Source of the DNA: Oxyruncus cristatus | Taxonomy: Eukaryota; Chordata; Aves; Passeriformes; Cotingidae | Reading direction: 5' to 3' | Assembly (NCBI GenBank): GCA_013399855.1 | Contig: VXAY01005262.1 | Location: 456,175 to 520,174, forward strand | DNA length: 64,000 nt | Part shown: piece by piece, positions 40,087 through 52,010 of the stretch | Layout: each line of letters opens with the position of its first letter | Position numbering within the stretch: the stretch's first letter is position 1 | Translations under genes and position numbers: made by a program | Notes under the pieces: generated by a model | Told to the model about the DNA's origin: nothing | What the model saw: the letters and a program-made list of their open reading frames with translations, nothing else | Databases searched by the model: none

Positions 40087-40159
40087 CCCTGTCACTGGTC
40101 ACCACAGAGAAAAGATCAGTGCCTGCCCCTCCTCTTCCCCTCATGAGGAAGTTGTAGAC

Positions 40160-43100
40160 TTTTTTTTTCTTTTTTTAACAAAGCCAGACCTAGTGTAGAT
40201 CCTAATGTAAGGATAAAAGAGACTGGTTTAAAAATGTAAAAATACAAAGCTGTTGCGCTAAATTAGTAAATAGTGCATCCTTAAGCAATCCTCAGTTTAG
40301 AGCTCTAGAGATCTTCCAAGAAAGAATGAACCTGGCAAAGCAGTAGTGAAGTGAGAGCAGCTATGACTAACCCTATCCATTTCAGAGCTGGAAGTAAAAG
40401 TTTCTATATGTCAATCCTCCTGTTCTCACTACTTGTTTGCAGACCATTCGCCCATTCTCCATTGTCCCTACTTCCTAGATTTATGTACAACTACCATTTA
40501 TATTATCTAATGGCCTTTTCCTGTTGGATCCCAGGTTTTCTTATTAAAATCATCATGCTAATCTACAGATCAAAATTAGACTTTTGTTAATGTACGGACA
40601 CAGGTGTAAATAAAATCATTAAATACATTAATGATTAAATACATTAAACTACAGCCTTTCTTATGCATTTAACTTTTCATTCTCTTTCCTTATTAACTAA
40701 TGGGGCATTACACTCACATTCCATTTACATTATACTAACATTACACTTACATTATACTACTATATAAACTTGAATAGATTGCTTTCTTGCCTTTTTCATT
40801 TCTTAATAGCTTTAGTCTATACATTCTCTACTTCCATAGGCTACCCCTTATATTCACCTCTTAGTTACACGTTATTGTTTATTTAATGTTTTAATTGTTT
40901 ATATATAAACTACTCATCCAGTTGCAAATATCACAGAGTATATTTAGATATTCTTTCAGTTTCCTGGAAAGATGAATTCCTTAACAAGATGAGTAAAAGC
41001 TTTAAAGCTGTCTTTTGACTGCACTGCCTTCTACAACTACCTCAGATCCTTGTGTGTTAACACCTTCAAGAAAAAGAGCCCATACTGGGAATTACTAAAT
41101 AAACACTTTTTTATCTACACTGAAACAGTTTACCCTTGTGAAGTATTTGATATTGTTGATTTTTTTATATTGGTTTTGATAACTACTCTGCATTCCTGAG
41201 CTGCTTTCTGATCTTCCTTAATATTTACTGCTTAAAGAGCCTGCACAACAGTTCCTTAAATAATTAATGCTACTGTCCTTATTCCTTGTTCTTCCTTCCT
41301 TGTGAAGGCTGAGGTGTTTCTAATAGATGTTTTTTGATAAAGAGAAAATTAAGAAACTTTCATACCAGCTTACAAGGATATAGCAGTTACCCAGTACTAA
41401 AGCACAATATTTCACCTATTAGACATTTATAACGCTTGGCCTTTTAGAGAAAGAAAAGCACAGTAGTACAGCAACTGTTTATTGTAGAGACCTATGTAGC
41501 AGCATAAATAGTCTAATGATACTGTTGGAGACAAACTTCTAATGAAAAGGAATTGTCCACTTTTATAGAAGCTTCTTCGAAAATTCTTACCCATCTATCC
41601 ATTACCATCTTTGAAGACCACTACCTCTTTAGGATGACCAAAAGTTAAACATTAAAGAAATTGTGAAAAAATACATTTTAATGTGCTGTTTATATCCTTA
41701 TTTACATTTTAATATACTATCTGGTTTTAAATGTTCTTCTAGTTTCCTTCCCACATTATAAACATCTAAAATGTCCTCACAGTAGTTTCAGATTATGCTG
41801 CAGCATGGATAAACATTGCAACTCAAAAAAGGTTTCTCTGCATTAGGATTTTTTCCCCTTCTTTACCTGAAAGCTTTTTATTACTCAAATCTCTGAAAAT
41901 TTTAATGAAATGTTAATTTAATCTTACATTTTACTCTAAGAAACAGCTTGGAACAGCTGTTTGTGGTGTGTTTTAGTGAAAGTTACAACTTGTAACTTTC
42001 AAGGCTTGTTTTAGTGAAAGTTACAACTTCAGCAGGCATCACAGCTTTTTTGGGTTTTATTTACTGGCAAGTTTGAGTAGATGGTATTTTTTTTTTTAGA
42101 AACATTTGAAATTCATTTGCTGTTATAGGATCAAGTGATGCTCCTTAATAGAAACAGATCTTTATGACCAACAAATGTATCTGGGATGGTCTTAACATAG
42201 TGAAAGACATCTTGTGAGAATTGTGTACTTTCAGGTAAATGTATTTAAAACAATTCCTGCACTGTATCAGTAGAAAACTTCAATAATTAGAAGCACATCT
42301 TGTTTTGGCACAGCATCAATTAATGCCTTTGGCTGGCTATAGAAAACTTAATCATCCTTGGCAGGGGAAGTCATTGCATTGCCTTGATTAGTACTACTAA
42401 ATGTACCTTTGAGGAAAACAAAAATAATTTGGCACTGCCTGGGTTTTGAGTGGAACTATAGATGGAAATTTTTTCACCATAAATATCATTCCTTTTTAAC
42501 TTTCTTTCCTTTGTTGTCACATAAAACTAAGCTAAACTTGGGATGAGCAAAGGACTCAAAACTAGTTTGTTAGGAGTTCAGAGAGCCTTCCATTGGAGCT
42601 ATTTAAATAATGAAAATTGCAGACAAAACAGTAATGTACTCCCTAGGACTGCCCAGGAGAAAAATTCTCTGTTTCTTAATCAGTACCTTTTTATGACAAG
42701 ATCTTGTATTCTGGTCAACAACTTCAGTATTAAATCAGCAGTTTGTAGGTGCTTTAGGTACTAAAATTGTTAATTGACATCTTTACTAGTAATATCATTA
42801 AGAACATCTAAGTAAGCTTTGATAATATTACTTCCAGCCCAGACACAGATGACTGAAGACATGAACATACCTCCTTAATTTAAAAAATGGTCCAAATTCT
42901 TGATGGTGGGCAGCCTACAGGTACCTGTTTTGTTTATGTGGCAAAATACAGTACAGTAAGCCCCAGAAACAGGTTTCTTTTTGGGATAGTGACAAAAAAT
43001 ACCCAGGACAGATATGCTGTTATTTTTCACTCGTTTGAACTAAAAAAGTTAAACCAACAGTAAATGAATCTTCATGGCCTAGACCATACTCATCTACAAA

Positions 43101-43189
43101 GAAAGGGAAGAATGAGAAATTAGAGAAAAAGAAGCAAACAGAAATCTACTCAACTAAAGCCATAAATATTTAAGAAATCCATCTCTTTG
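40160..43189. other. Unique AT-rich non-coding DNA up to an assembly gap
   Basis: No gene was recognised. Small local duplications are visible: a 14-base word repeated at 40618 and 40634, ACATTATACTA-type repeats at 40720-40760, and the hairpin and direct repeat cluster at 41941-42029. The DNA is strongly AT-rich. Confidence 0.5.
41941..42029. repeat. Cluster of two hairpins and a 23-base direct repeat
   Basis: Three structures sit within 90 bases. AAACAGCT / AGCTGTTT flank a 6-base loop at 41941-41962. GAAAGTTACA / TGTAACTTTC flank ACT at 41978-42000, a perfect 10-base stem. A 23-base segment ending in GAAAGTTACAACTT occurs at 41969-41991 and again, identically, at 42007-42029. The GAAAGTTACA word is thus present three times, twice forward and once inverted. 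This looks like local duplication, perhaps by template switching, but the function is unknown. Confidence 0.85.
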
Positions 43190-43271
43190 NNNNNNNNNNN
43201 NNNNNNNNNNNNNNNNNNNNNNNNNNNNNNNNNNNNNNNNNNNNNNNNNNNNNNNNNNNNNNNNNNNNNNN
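43190..43271. other. Assembly gap of 82 N
   Basis: A run of N, so the true content and length are unknown. Sequence on both sides is ordinary AT-rich DNA, and no repeat visibly runs into the gap. Confidence 0.99.
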
Positions 43272-46200
43272 AAAGCTTCCTACTATTTTGGACCTTCTCA
43301 AGCAAGGAGAACCTCACCAAACCTCAGGATTTAAATTAACTATGCAGCTTTGCTGTGTGCACTAAGCTGTATCTCCTCTCATGGACCCCTCAAGCTTGCA
43401 GGGGAGCATGTGAGGATAGTATAGGTTAGCTATTACTTCAGATGAACTGACATGTTAAATGACTCATAAAATACTTCTAAAGCAAGAATAAAAATAATCT
43501 TAAATATGTTGTCAATATCATTGCATATATCTGAATTTATTAATGTGCAGAAACATTTTCAGCTCTGAGTATTTGGTCATATAATGTGTTTGATACTGTC
43601 ACCATAATTCAGCAATAGGTTGGTGCTGGAAATTCCAGCTGGTTTTAACATCAGAACACTTCTATTAAAGTGCTTGTTACAGAGCCTTAGTAGGTTGAGA
43701 CCTTTGGTTTAAGGAAGAGAACATGGAGAAATAAAGATGTCACCATGTAAACTGTTACTTTAAAGTCTCATTCCCGACTCTCCTGATTCAGATCTTACTC
43801 AATCTATCTGGCATATGGCTTTTCCTGAACTGACCACTACAGCTGGAACAAACCAGGCTCTCGGCTGTCTCTCTGTGGTTGCAAGGAGCCAGACATGAGG
43901 TGCTGGTTGCACAGCCCATGCTAGCAGCACGAGGGCTGCACAGATGGGGTCCTGGGCAAAGGCCACCCAGTGCTTCTCACCGAGCCTTTCATTCACACTG
44001 ACATTCCTCTCAAAAGCTGTTTGGTTGTGTTTCAGGCAGTTGCTGCATTTTATAAGATGTGGGCACATTGCAGGTCCTGACTATTACCCTAACTGAAGTA
44101 TTTCCATTCTTATGATTAAATATATATATGAATGCCTTTTTTGACAAGGTCGTAAAGCACTATGCAATGTAGGACTAAGCCTTAATCCCAGGATATTGGT
44201 TTTCAAACACATTTTGCACACCCTGAAAAATCCAATAATAATAATATGCTATAGCAGTGACACCAGATATATATCATTCATTATTTCTCTTCCAAAATTA
44301 TTTCATAAAAACTCTTTTATGAAACTCATCCTTCTAACCTTACAACTACAAGTCACATTTAGTGTCTTACTGTTGTGAAAGAGAAAAGAATTGGTTTATG
44401 ATCTGAAGAAATATCAGTTTTGTAAAAGTTATACAGGGATATTTCTTTACAAGTTTTCTTTTAAAGGTCCACTGAAATGAATCAAGTACCCAGATTCTTG
44501 GCAATTATTTCAGTGAGTACATTTATAACTCTTCAGTATAAAGAAGATAGATTAGCTCCTTGACTTCAGCCTACAAAAGTTTCATATTTATACAGCGCTT
44601 ATTACTGTAATAAAACACTGATTTAATGCAATTGGCAAGATGGTAGGTAGGATGACTTCATAGTGTGATTCTTCAAGGCACAAACAAAGCATTTTTAAAA
44701 CATAGTTGTTGTTATTATTATTATTAAGTTGTTAAAAATTTATAGCTTTTCAGACAAAAGCATACAAAGTTTTGAGATTAAAAGTAGCAGGGAACTTAGT
44801 CTTTATGTTTTAATACCAGTCTAGCCAGTTTCCTAAACTTACACAACAGCCAGTGTCCTATAACTACATAAACAGATAACAGATTTTTTTTTTTTTTTAC
44901 AGAAATGCACCATTGAAGAGCCTACGGCTATATACATTACATGCACTATGAATAAATAACTTCCATATTTTCTAAGTATTTTCTAAGAGAAATATGGGCT
45001 AATTCATCAACTCTGTAAGTCAGTAAACATAGCTCTTCCACTTGTTGTGAAGCTGAGAAACACACCATTCATTGACCAATTTTTACATACATATAAAACG
45101 AAGCACAAAAACCACATAAAGATGTTTTTTACAGGAAAATTAAATTAGCTCATTGTTTATGTGTAATAGATAATGATCACACATAGAAATGACCACATTT
45201 TACAGGAAACAAGGTCTTAATTTCAGTATTAATGTCCTAGAACAATAAAACTATATGTATAAAATGTGTTATACTTCTTATCAAAAGAGTCATTGATCTT
45301 TTTTAAAGAGGAAATATTCCCACTGTCTCTGTTTTGGAAATATAATAAATTGTTTGGCATATTTGTACAACCATTTCTGTTGTTTTCATTCTAATTTATT
45401 TCAATAAAGACCACCACAGTTTGAATTGTAAATAGTATAATAGGAAATGAATAAAACCTGAAAGTATAAAACATCAGAGAAGCTTTTGTGTTGTTGCTTC
45501 TCTTAAAGAGCATGTTTTCTAGTTAAATGGTACATTTATAAGCAAGTGAGCACCTAGCCATCTTAATCCATTTGCATTCTGTTGAGATAAGTTATCAGTA
45601 GTTCAGTAATTGAATTTCTTTTTAATTCATATGGAACCTGCCTGCAGGGGACACATTAACTGCTAGGCCCAAAATTACATAAACTTTACAATGTTCTGCT
45701 AGAAGTCAAACAACAGAAAGCCAAAACAAACACACACATCAGAGCTTTGAGACAACTGGATTTTAAAGTGTTTTCAGGGTGAGGGAGGGGTGAGACTCAC
45801 AAGTTTATTCTTAAGATTCAACTTATCCAGTTTAAACCAACTGTGTTAAACTGTGTTAAAAGTTGGCTTGAATACATGTCAGCATCAATACAGACATGGT
45901 GCTGACAGTATTCTAAATCAGAGGTAATTATTCTGTAGACCTGCAAAAGACAAATATTTGAATGGAGCAGAGGCTGGAATACCAGGATGTGTGTCTACAC
46001 AGACACAGTTGCACAGAAAATGCAGATATCTACAGTATTACAGCCCAAGGTCACTATTTCTTAAGTGTACTTATGTAAAACAGTTTAGGCAGATAACAAA
46101 TTACAGATGTTAGATTCTCATCTGTATTGAACGTTGTTGACAAGCCTCTCACCAGTACAATGACATAAATTAATGTTATTTGTGGATCCTGTCTATGTGC

Positions 46201-46356
46201 AAACCATCAGTGGAACTGTGAAAGAAATATGAACCCAGCTCCTCCTCCTCACCTCCACACGCACACCCAGGACTCCATTAGCAGCAAGTTGCACCAAGCA
46301 GAAGCCATAATGTTAATGTGTACATCCAAAAGCTACTATTTCCATCACTTATCCTC
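43272..46356. other. Unique AT-rich non-coding DNA
   Basis: No gene or interspersed repeat was recognised. Present are a short TTATTATTATTA microsatellite (44708-44725), a run of T near 44886, and a tandem CTGTGTTAAA duplication near 45841-45860. The GC-richer 43800-44050 patch has an 89-codon minus-strand frame without recognisable similarity. The 45120-45660 region has many TAAT/ATTA words that could mark regulatory DNA, but nothing decisive. Confidence 0.5.
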
Positions 46357-46494
46357 ACAGAATCATAGAATGGTTTGGCTTGGAAGGGACCTTAAGGATC
46401 ACCTAGTTCCAAACCCTCTGACATGGGGCAGGGACACCTTTCCCTAGATCAGGTTGCTCAGACGCCCATCCAACCTGGCCTTGAACACTTCCCA
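46357..46494 (-). mobile_element. CR1 LINE 3' region (antisense)
   Basis: 'cagaatcatagaatggtttg' then 'cttggaagggaccttaagga', 'tcaggttgctcagacgccca' and 'ccaacctggccttgaacact' form a near-consensus antisense CR1 3' region. The match ends abruptly about 46494, where an unrelated LTR-like sequence begins. Confidence 0.9.
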
Positions 46495-46522
46495 GTATTA
46501 CATCATCCAGTGCAAAACTCCC

Positions 46523-46932
46523 TGTCCCAGGGGAGGTACCGGTGGGTTTATAGCTAGCCTAAGCATAGTAAACCCCCTATGGACTCTGTATTTCATGGGC
46601 CTTCCTGCACCACCCCAGGCTTCCCTCAGTGGATCCAGACTGCAACCATTGTTTCAACAAGACTGGGACTCTTACCACCAAGAAAACCACAAGAGGAGGA
46701 TCAATGCCATCCATGGATTGGTGATATTTTTTCTATTTAATCTGTCTCTCTGTCACTCTCTTTCTCTCCTCTCCACCTCCCCATCCCTCTCTTTTTCCTA
46801 TTTCTATCTCTTTCTACCTCATATTTACTGTTAAGTAAAAATCTTTACTATTGACTTTGGCATATGGTCTCATTTGCACCTTAATTCAGGCAGAGGCATC
46901 TATCTAATCATTTTAATAACCAGATCTTAACA
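46523..46932 (+). mobile_element. Solo LTR of endogenous-retrovirus type between CR1 pieces
   Basis: A block of about 410 bases begins TGTCCC and ends TTAACA, fitting the TG...CA rule. It carries a long pyrimidine-rich tract (about 46738-46820, TCTCTC/TTTCCT type), then 'tactgttaagtaaaaatctt', where AAGTAAAA occupies the position of the polyadenylation signal, and then 'ggcatatggtctcatttgca'. This succession is typical of avian ERV LTRs, most like ERVL-type elements as I recall them. No gag/pol/env sequence lies next to it, so it is a solo LTR. The 5' edge is tentative and no clear target-site duplication was found. It could start nearer 46495. Confidence 0.6.
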
Positions 46933-47190
46933 CCTGTCCTCCATGTTCCTTAGTATAGCTTCTAGGAGGATCTCTTCCATAATCTTCCCAGGCACAGAAG
47001 TGAGGCTGACAGGTTGGTGTTTCCTAGGGTCCTCCTTCCTACCGTTCATGAAGATGGGTACAATGTTTCCCTTTTCCCAGTCACCTGGACTTCATTTGAC
47101 TTTTCAAGTATCAGGGAGAATGACTTGGCAACTACATCAGCCCTTTCCTTTAGGATTCTGGGATGCATCTCATCGGGTCCAATAGATTTA
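46933..47190 (-). pseudogene. CR1 ORF2 reverse-transcriptase remnant
   Basis: Read on the minus strand, segments equivalent to [12 protein letters not shown], then [14 protein letters not shown], and later a degraded form of the family's GNYRPVSLTSV stretch can be followed in order. At least one in-frame stop and substitutions break the frame. This is the fingers/palm entry of the CR1 reverse transcriptase. The catalytic YADD region is not included. Confidence 0.7.
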
Positions 47191-47250
47191 TGTTCAGGTT
47201 CCCTAGGTGATCATGAACCTGATCTTTGCATACAGTAAAGACTCCACATA
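46933..47250 (-). mobile_element. CR1 LINE ORF2 reverse-transcriptase segment (antisense)
   Basis: 'gaggatctcttccataatct' with 'ggcacagaagtgaggctgac' and 'ctgggatgcatctcatcggg' match the antisense of the CR1 reverse transcriptase region. This part lies far upstream, in CR1 coordinates, of the 3' piece at 46357-46494. The LTR insertion alone therefore cannot explain the arrangement. Either a deletion accompanied it or two separate CR1 copies are involved. Confidence 0.8.
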
Positions 47251-50200
47251 TGTCTCAGTGCTCTCCTGCAGTTGTTTGGGCACTAGAAATTTGCCCTGCT
47301 CACCACATCCCCTGCTCTGCTGAGGGACATTCCTGCACCAGAACTCTTTGCTTTGGTGAGTGATGGTTAATCCTTTCATTACAAGGGATTCTACTGATTT
47401 TATCCCTCCAGTGACGGCAATTCAGCTTGTTTGACTGGGCATAAAACATTACTGCTGCTGATTTCAAACCCATGGTATTGCATATGGAATGTTGTTTTCT
47501 GTGAACGTGGTCATATTCAGGTGGCATCCAATGGTTTACAAAGCTCACTTGGACCCACATTCTAGTTGTGCAGCTCCCAGTTGCCAACTGCTAGTATTTC
47601 CATTTGTTTTCAAGATTAGTAAAGAAATACCACCTTCAGGTTCACCAATCTAGAACTGGGAGTGACTACGGGGAAAATTTAGAAGCTCCATCAGTGGAAG
47701 TATTCTCCAATGTAAAGGGTCAGAAAAAAAAAGCAGAAGGGCTATTTCCTGGCTTTGATAACTCCGTCAAACCCACTGAGCACCAGGATGAAGAGGTGCA
47801 GACTGTGACCTTGACATATCTCTCAGATGAAATTTGACTGGACCTGATCAATACTTTCACATCAGTAACCTGTATTGCTTCCAGTAGAACAAAGCAGCTT
47901 AATTTATATATGTGGTATTGGCAGTATTTAAAAGTTATGGATCAGAGATATGCTACGTCACCCTAGAATACATCACGACCATCTGTCAACTTCAGTTTTT
48001 CTCTTTAGCAGTTAAATATAGTAGACTGCCACACCTACTATTCTCTGGAAATTCCTAGCTGAGGTATCTGGAAGTCATTCTCAGCCTGTGCCTCTGAGGA
48101 ACAGAGCCTTAATGCAGACAGTGTGCACATCACTGTGTTGACTGCAAAAGGGCTCAGAGATTTAAAGCCAGGGATCTTTTAATAAAAACTTCTTTCTCCC
48201 TATTTTCTCTGCTATTCCAAGTACTTTTGTCAGCAAGCATCTTTATCTCTTGTAACAAAAGTACCAAAAAGTTATGGTTTTTCAAGAGCCCTAATGTATG
48301 ACACCTGTGGTTTTTTTGTTTTATTTTTTAATCCCAGCAAATATTTGCAAGTGGGAATGTGAGTGATCTGATTCTTTACTTTTTTTTTTTTTTTTTTCTA
48401 ATAAAACCAGTAGGTAAGCACAGCTTTTTTAGATGTCAAAAGCTGGCTTTCCTAAGGGGTTACTAGCACTCATCTTTGCACTGTCTCCAACAAACATTGT
48501 TCAATGGACAAGTCATAGATTCAGTGAGAATAAACTGCAAAGGAGAGCACAGGGGATACAGAAACCTCCAACACTAATGAACATAATCCATTAAAAAAAA
48601 TGCTTTTGAAACTTTAAGTGTGTGGTTTGTGTGAATATATTTTCTAGAATGTAAATCTCTTGTTTTTCCACTTCTGTTGAAAAACAGAGCTGGAGAACAC
48701 TGAACCTCAAGTTTCTAAGACAACAGTGTTGTCTGCCCCTGAACCCAGACTGAAAACAATTGCTTCTCGAAAATGAATTTCCATAGCCTTTACAGAGTAA
48801 ATAAGGTAATCCATTAACCCTTCTGCAATGTTTTAACTATATATTTGATGTCTATGTATTTTTTCCAACTCACTGTAAACCAAACTAAACCATACGTTAG
48901 GAAATGAAAGATGAAGAGTACCCTTTAGAGTAGCAAAGGTTGTATAAGAGCCTCGGTACTAATCATTGTTGCAGCACAAATGTGAGATAAATGTGAGTTG
49001 ATTTAAGGGATAGAGAAGCCTACGGAGATCTAACAAATTGAAAACCAAATTAAAGCTCTTAACTAGATATTGAGGAGCTGGTTTGTCAGTTATTGCTGAA
49101 GCATTGTGGGTGAAGAATCACTGAATAAGTTGCTCTATTTGAGAACTGGAAAATGAAGCTTGTGGATTCTTATTACCAGCGATATAAATTTAGCTGTTTA
49201 CAATTGATAAATTACACTGATTTATTCTTTATATTTTCTTTAGCTGCAAAGTCCATGACTCAGGCTGATCCATTTTAATGAATGGATTCTACTTGACCCT
49301 AATATTTTTTATACTAATGGCCTGAGCATTACTCATTATACTTTTTGGTTCAGTGTGGCTTTGTTTTTCACGTAGTTTGAATTATCATTCACTTATAGTG
49401 CAGCTAGAGTTAATCTACTCCATTTGAAATTATTATTCACCTATTTCTAGCCTTGCTATTTGCCTCTGAATACTTTAAAAAAAAAAAAAAAGAATATTTG
49501 GGAAGGGAAAGAGAGAGATCATATTTTCAGATCAGCTGTTTAGTCTAAATAAAGTTGGACACTAAGAGATCTGCATACATAACACCACAGAATATCAGGA
49601 CTGATTCTCTTCTTGTTTATATCGACAATACCAATAAAGACTGGCAAAACTGACAGGAGAAAAGCCTGAAAATCTTAATTTCATTGAGAATTTTAGAACA
49701 TTTTCAGGGAAGTGAAAGGACAGAGATTGACCTAAGGGAGCAATAGGAGCCAGGCATAACATCACCCATGAGAATAACTAGCAAAGATTCTCAAATCATG
49801 CTGGGTGGGAAACTATTAATATGACCTATGGCTATACACTGTGTGCACAGCCTTTCTGGTTTGAAGTTTACTTAAGACAGGGATTCTTACTAGTGTGGGG
49901 GGTCACCCAGAACAGAACCACGTGCACTGCACAGCTTTGCAGGAAGTTATACAGAGAGGTCTCTCCAAGTGAAAAATATCTGTAATTCTATGGTGAACAT
50001 TAAACAGCACAATAGAAATTGGGAAAGTTATGCAATTGTTAGGCTTTGACTTGGAAGGCATTAATGAATTAGAAAAAAATACAAGGAAAAAGCTGATCTC
50101 ATCTGTACCCAAAAAAAAGGCTGATCTCATCTGTCTCAATGAGGAAAAGTAAGACAATATAAAATGTGTATTTTCGGCAGAACCCGAAAATGGGCTCTTT

Positions 50201-51901
50201 CGATTTAAAATTCTCGTAAACATGCCATAGAAGTTGCCTTTATGGACTTTAGTGATGACAAAGTAAAGGAAGATCTAGGGAAATGAACAATAGGCAGTGA
50301 AACCTTTCACAGTGTAACTAGCAACAGTAATACTAAATTAACGAATTTTGTCATCTGTGAAGACTCTACAAAGAGCACTATGTATTTTCATAACAATATA
50401 AACAGACATAATTGGATACTTACATCCAAATTCACCAATAAGCTCAGCCATAGTCTCATTAGTTCAAGATACATGAGTAATGTCCAAAATGAACATACTG
50501 CCAGAATCTAAGACTTAGGTATGTTTGGGATTAATATCCTGTGAGAGCAACAGGATGTATATGGTTCACTAAGTCCTGTTACCTTCTAGAACAGACTGAA
50601 ATAGGCAAAAGAAAGACAAAATACAGAATTTCTGAGGAAATCAAAATCTAATCAGAAATAACAGTAATTAAAAAAGGATTTGGAATTGTAGAAAACAGTC
50701 TTTCCATGCTTATGGATAAAGTTAATATCAAGTGGATATGATCAGAGACATTGCAAAGGTGAGATAATTTCAGTAACTCAAAATCAAACAACTAAACAGT
50801 TCTTGCTTGCAGGAAAACATACGAGTCAACTTGCAAAGGGACAGTGCACTTTCCACGCCAAGCCTTTTGACAGAGAATAAAATTGTGAAGAAATCCAAAC
50901 CCCATCTCAAAATTCAGGATATGAAAAGCAGTTGTTGACAATTTTTTTCAGGAAATTATGAAAAGAGGGAGAAATAAAAAGAGTCAAACAAAATCTTTTT
51001 GCAAAGGACTTTCCACAATTTGAAATTTCTGAAAAATTTCCTGAGGTCATGGTAGGGGAAGTCCTACAACTGCTTTTGAGAAAAGGGGGGAAAGCCGAAA
51101 TGTAACCACTGTGAAATGCCCCTCATTATATTCTAGAGAGTCTATTTCACTCATTGTATTCTACAGAGTTTCAACCCTTTCCATTTTAAAGACACTCCTT
51201 GCATAGCTATTTTGGGAGACTACTGGTTGGATTCCACACAGACAGCCTACCTGGGATAATGTGTTTTCAGTTCCCAAAGTACTTGGTAGAAGATGGGAAG
51301 CTATGTAAAGCATATTTTTTCATGAGTTTTAAAAAAAGCTTATGGTAACAGATCATAAAATGGTCTTCAGGTTGAAATGAAATAATTTTAAAGCCTAGTA
51401 AAATTACTAGGAACACCTGTATTTTAATATGGAATAGAATCTCTTCCACTTCCTCTTTAAATAATTTTGGATTAAGCATATTGTCTGTACTTTTCTTAGT
51501 ATAACCTCACACCAATTCGCAAGACTATTGATATCAGCTTGTTAAGAAGTTTAAATACTAAAGGTCTTGATTTCTGGTAACAACTTGAATAAGAGAACAC
51601 TTTGTAAGTAAAAGTTACTTTTCATTAAGATTATTTTTTATCTGCAACACCTGAGGAAACATAGCCTCATTGATAAAAAAACATTCTTTTTTATGTTGGC
51701 ATGAGAAAGTAGAAGTAAACAAAAGGTAAGAAAACCTCCTGAAATGGTTATAAGAATGACATATTAAGAAGAATTTTGTAGTAAGGAAAGAATTATAGGT
51801 AGACAAGAAAGATGTATTATAAATAGAAATAAGAGAATTTAAGTGGGTGAAGCATGCATGGAAGGCAGGAGACAGATAGGAGAAACACACACTGTAGATG
51901 T
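47251..51901. other. Unique non-coding DNA
   Basis: No gene was established. A 77-codon plus-strand frame at 47604-47837, rich in charged residues, begins at a non-ATG codon and lacks a convincing splice context. It is probably chance. Homopolymer runs occur at about 48379-48398 (T) and 49477-49491 (A). A 15-base word, GCTGATCTCATCTGT, is repeated near 50091 and 50119. Confidence 0.5.
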
Positions 51902-52010
51902 GCTGCTTAGGGACACGGTTTAGCAGTGGACCTGGCAGTCTTAGGTTAGTTGTTGGGCTTGATGGTCTTGGAGGTCTTCTCCAACTTTAAAAATTCTCTG
52001 ATTCTGTGAT
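51902..52010 (+). mobile_element. CR1 LINE 3' tail
   Basis: 'gcttagggacacggtttagc' and 'gttgttgggcttgatggtct' followed by 'ggtcttctccaactttaaaa' match a CR1 3' untranslated region, ending with the octamers ATTCTCTG ATTCTGTG. The wording (GGACACGGTTTAGCAGTGG) differs from the copies at 38 and 46 kb and indicates another CR1 subfamily. Confidence 0.9.

Larger units (their letters stand above)
39351..40159 (-). mobile_element. Outer CR1 LINE, split by a second CR1
   Basis: The left part (39351-39617) reads the CR1 3' region in antisense, starting with the octamer-like 'acagaatcacagaatcacat' and running to 'ttcaggtcattacctgg'. The expected continuation in this CR1 type (gtcctgtcactggtcacc...gatcagtgcctgcccctcc...cctcatgaggaagttgtagac) is absent there, but reappears at 40087-40159 after the inner element. 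The two parts therefore belong to one older insertion interrupted by a younger one. The exact breakpoints are uncertain by a few bases. Confidence 0.8.

Noticed and set aside
46454..46834. 126-codon plus-strand frame
   Set aside because: It spans the end of an antisense CR1 and the pyrimidine-rich tract of the LTR; the serine/leucine-rich end simply translates the TCTCTC tract.
46943..47238. Two plus-strand frames over the CR1 piece
   Set aside because: They are antisense shadows of the CR1 reverse-transcriptase remnant.
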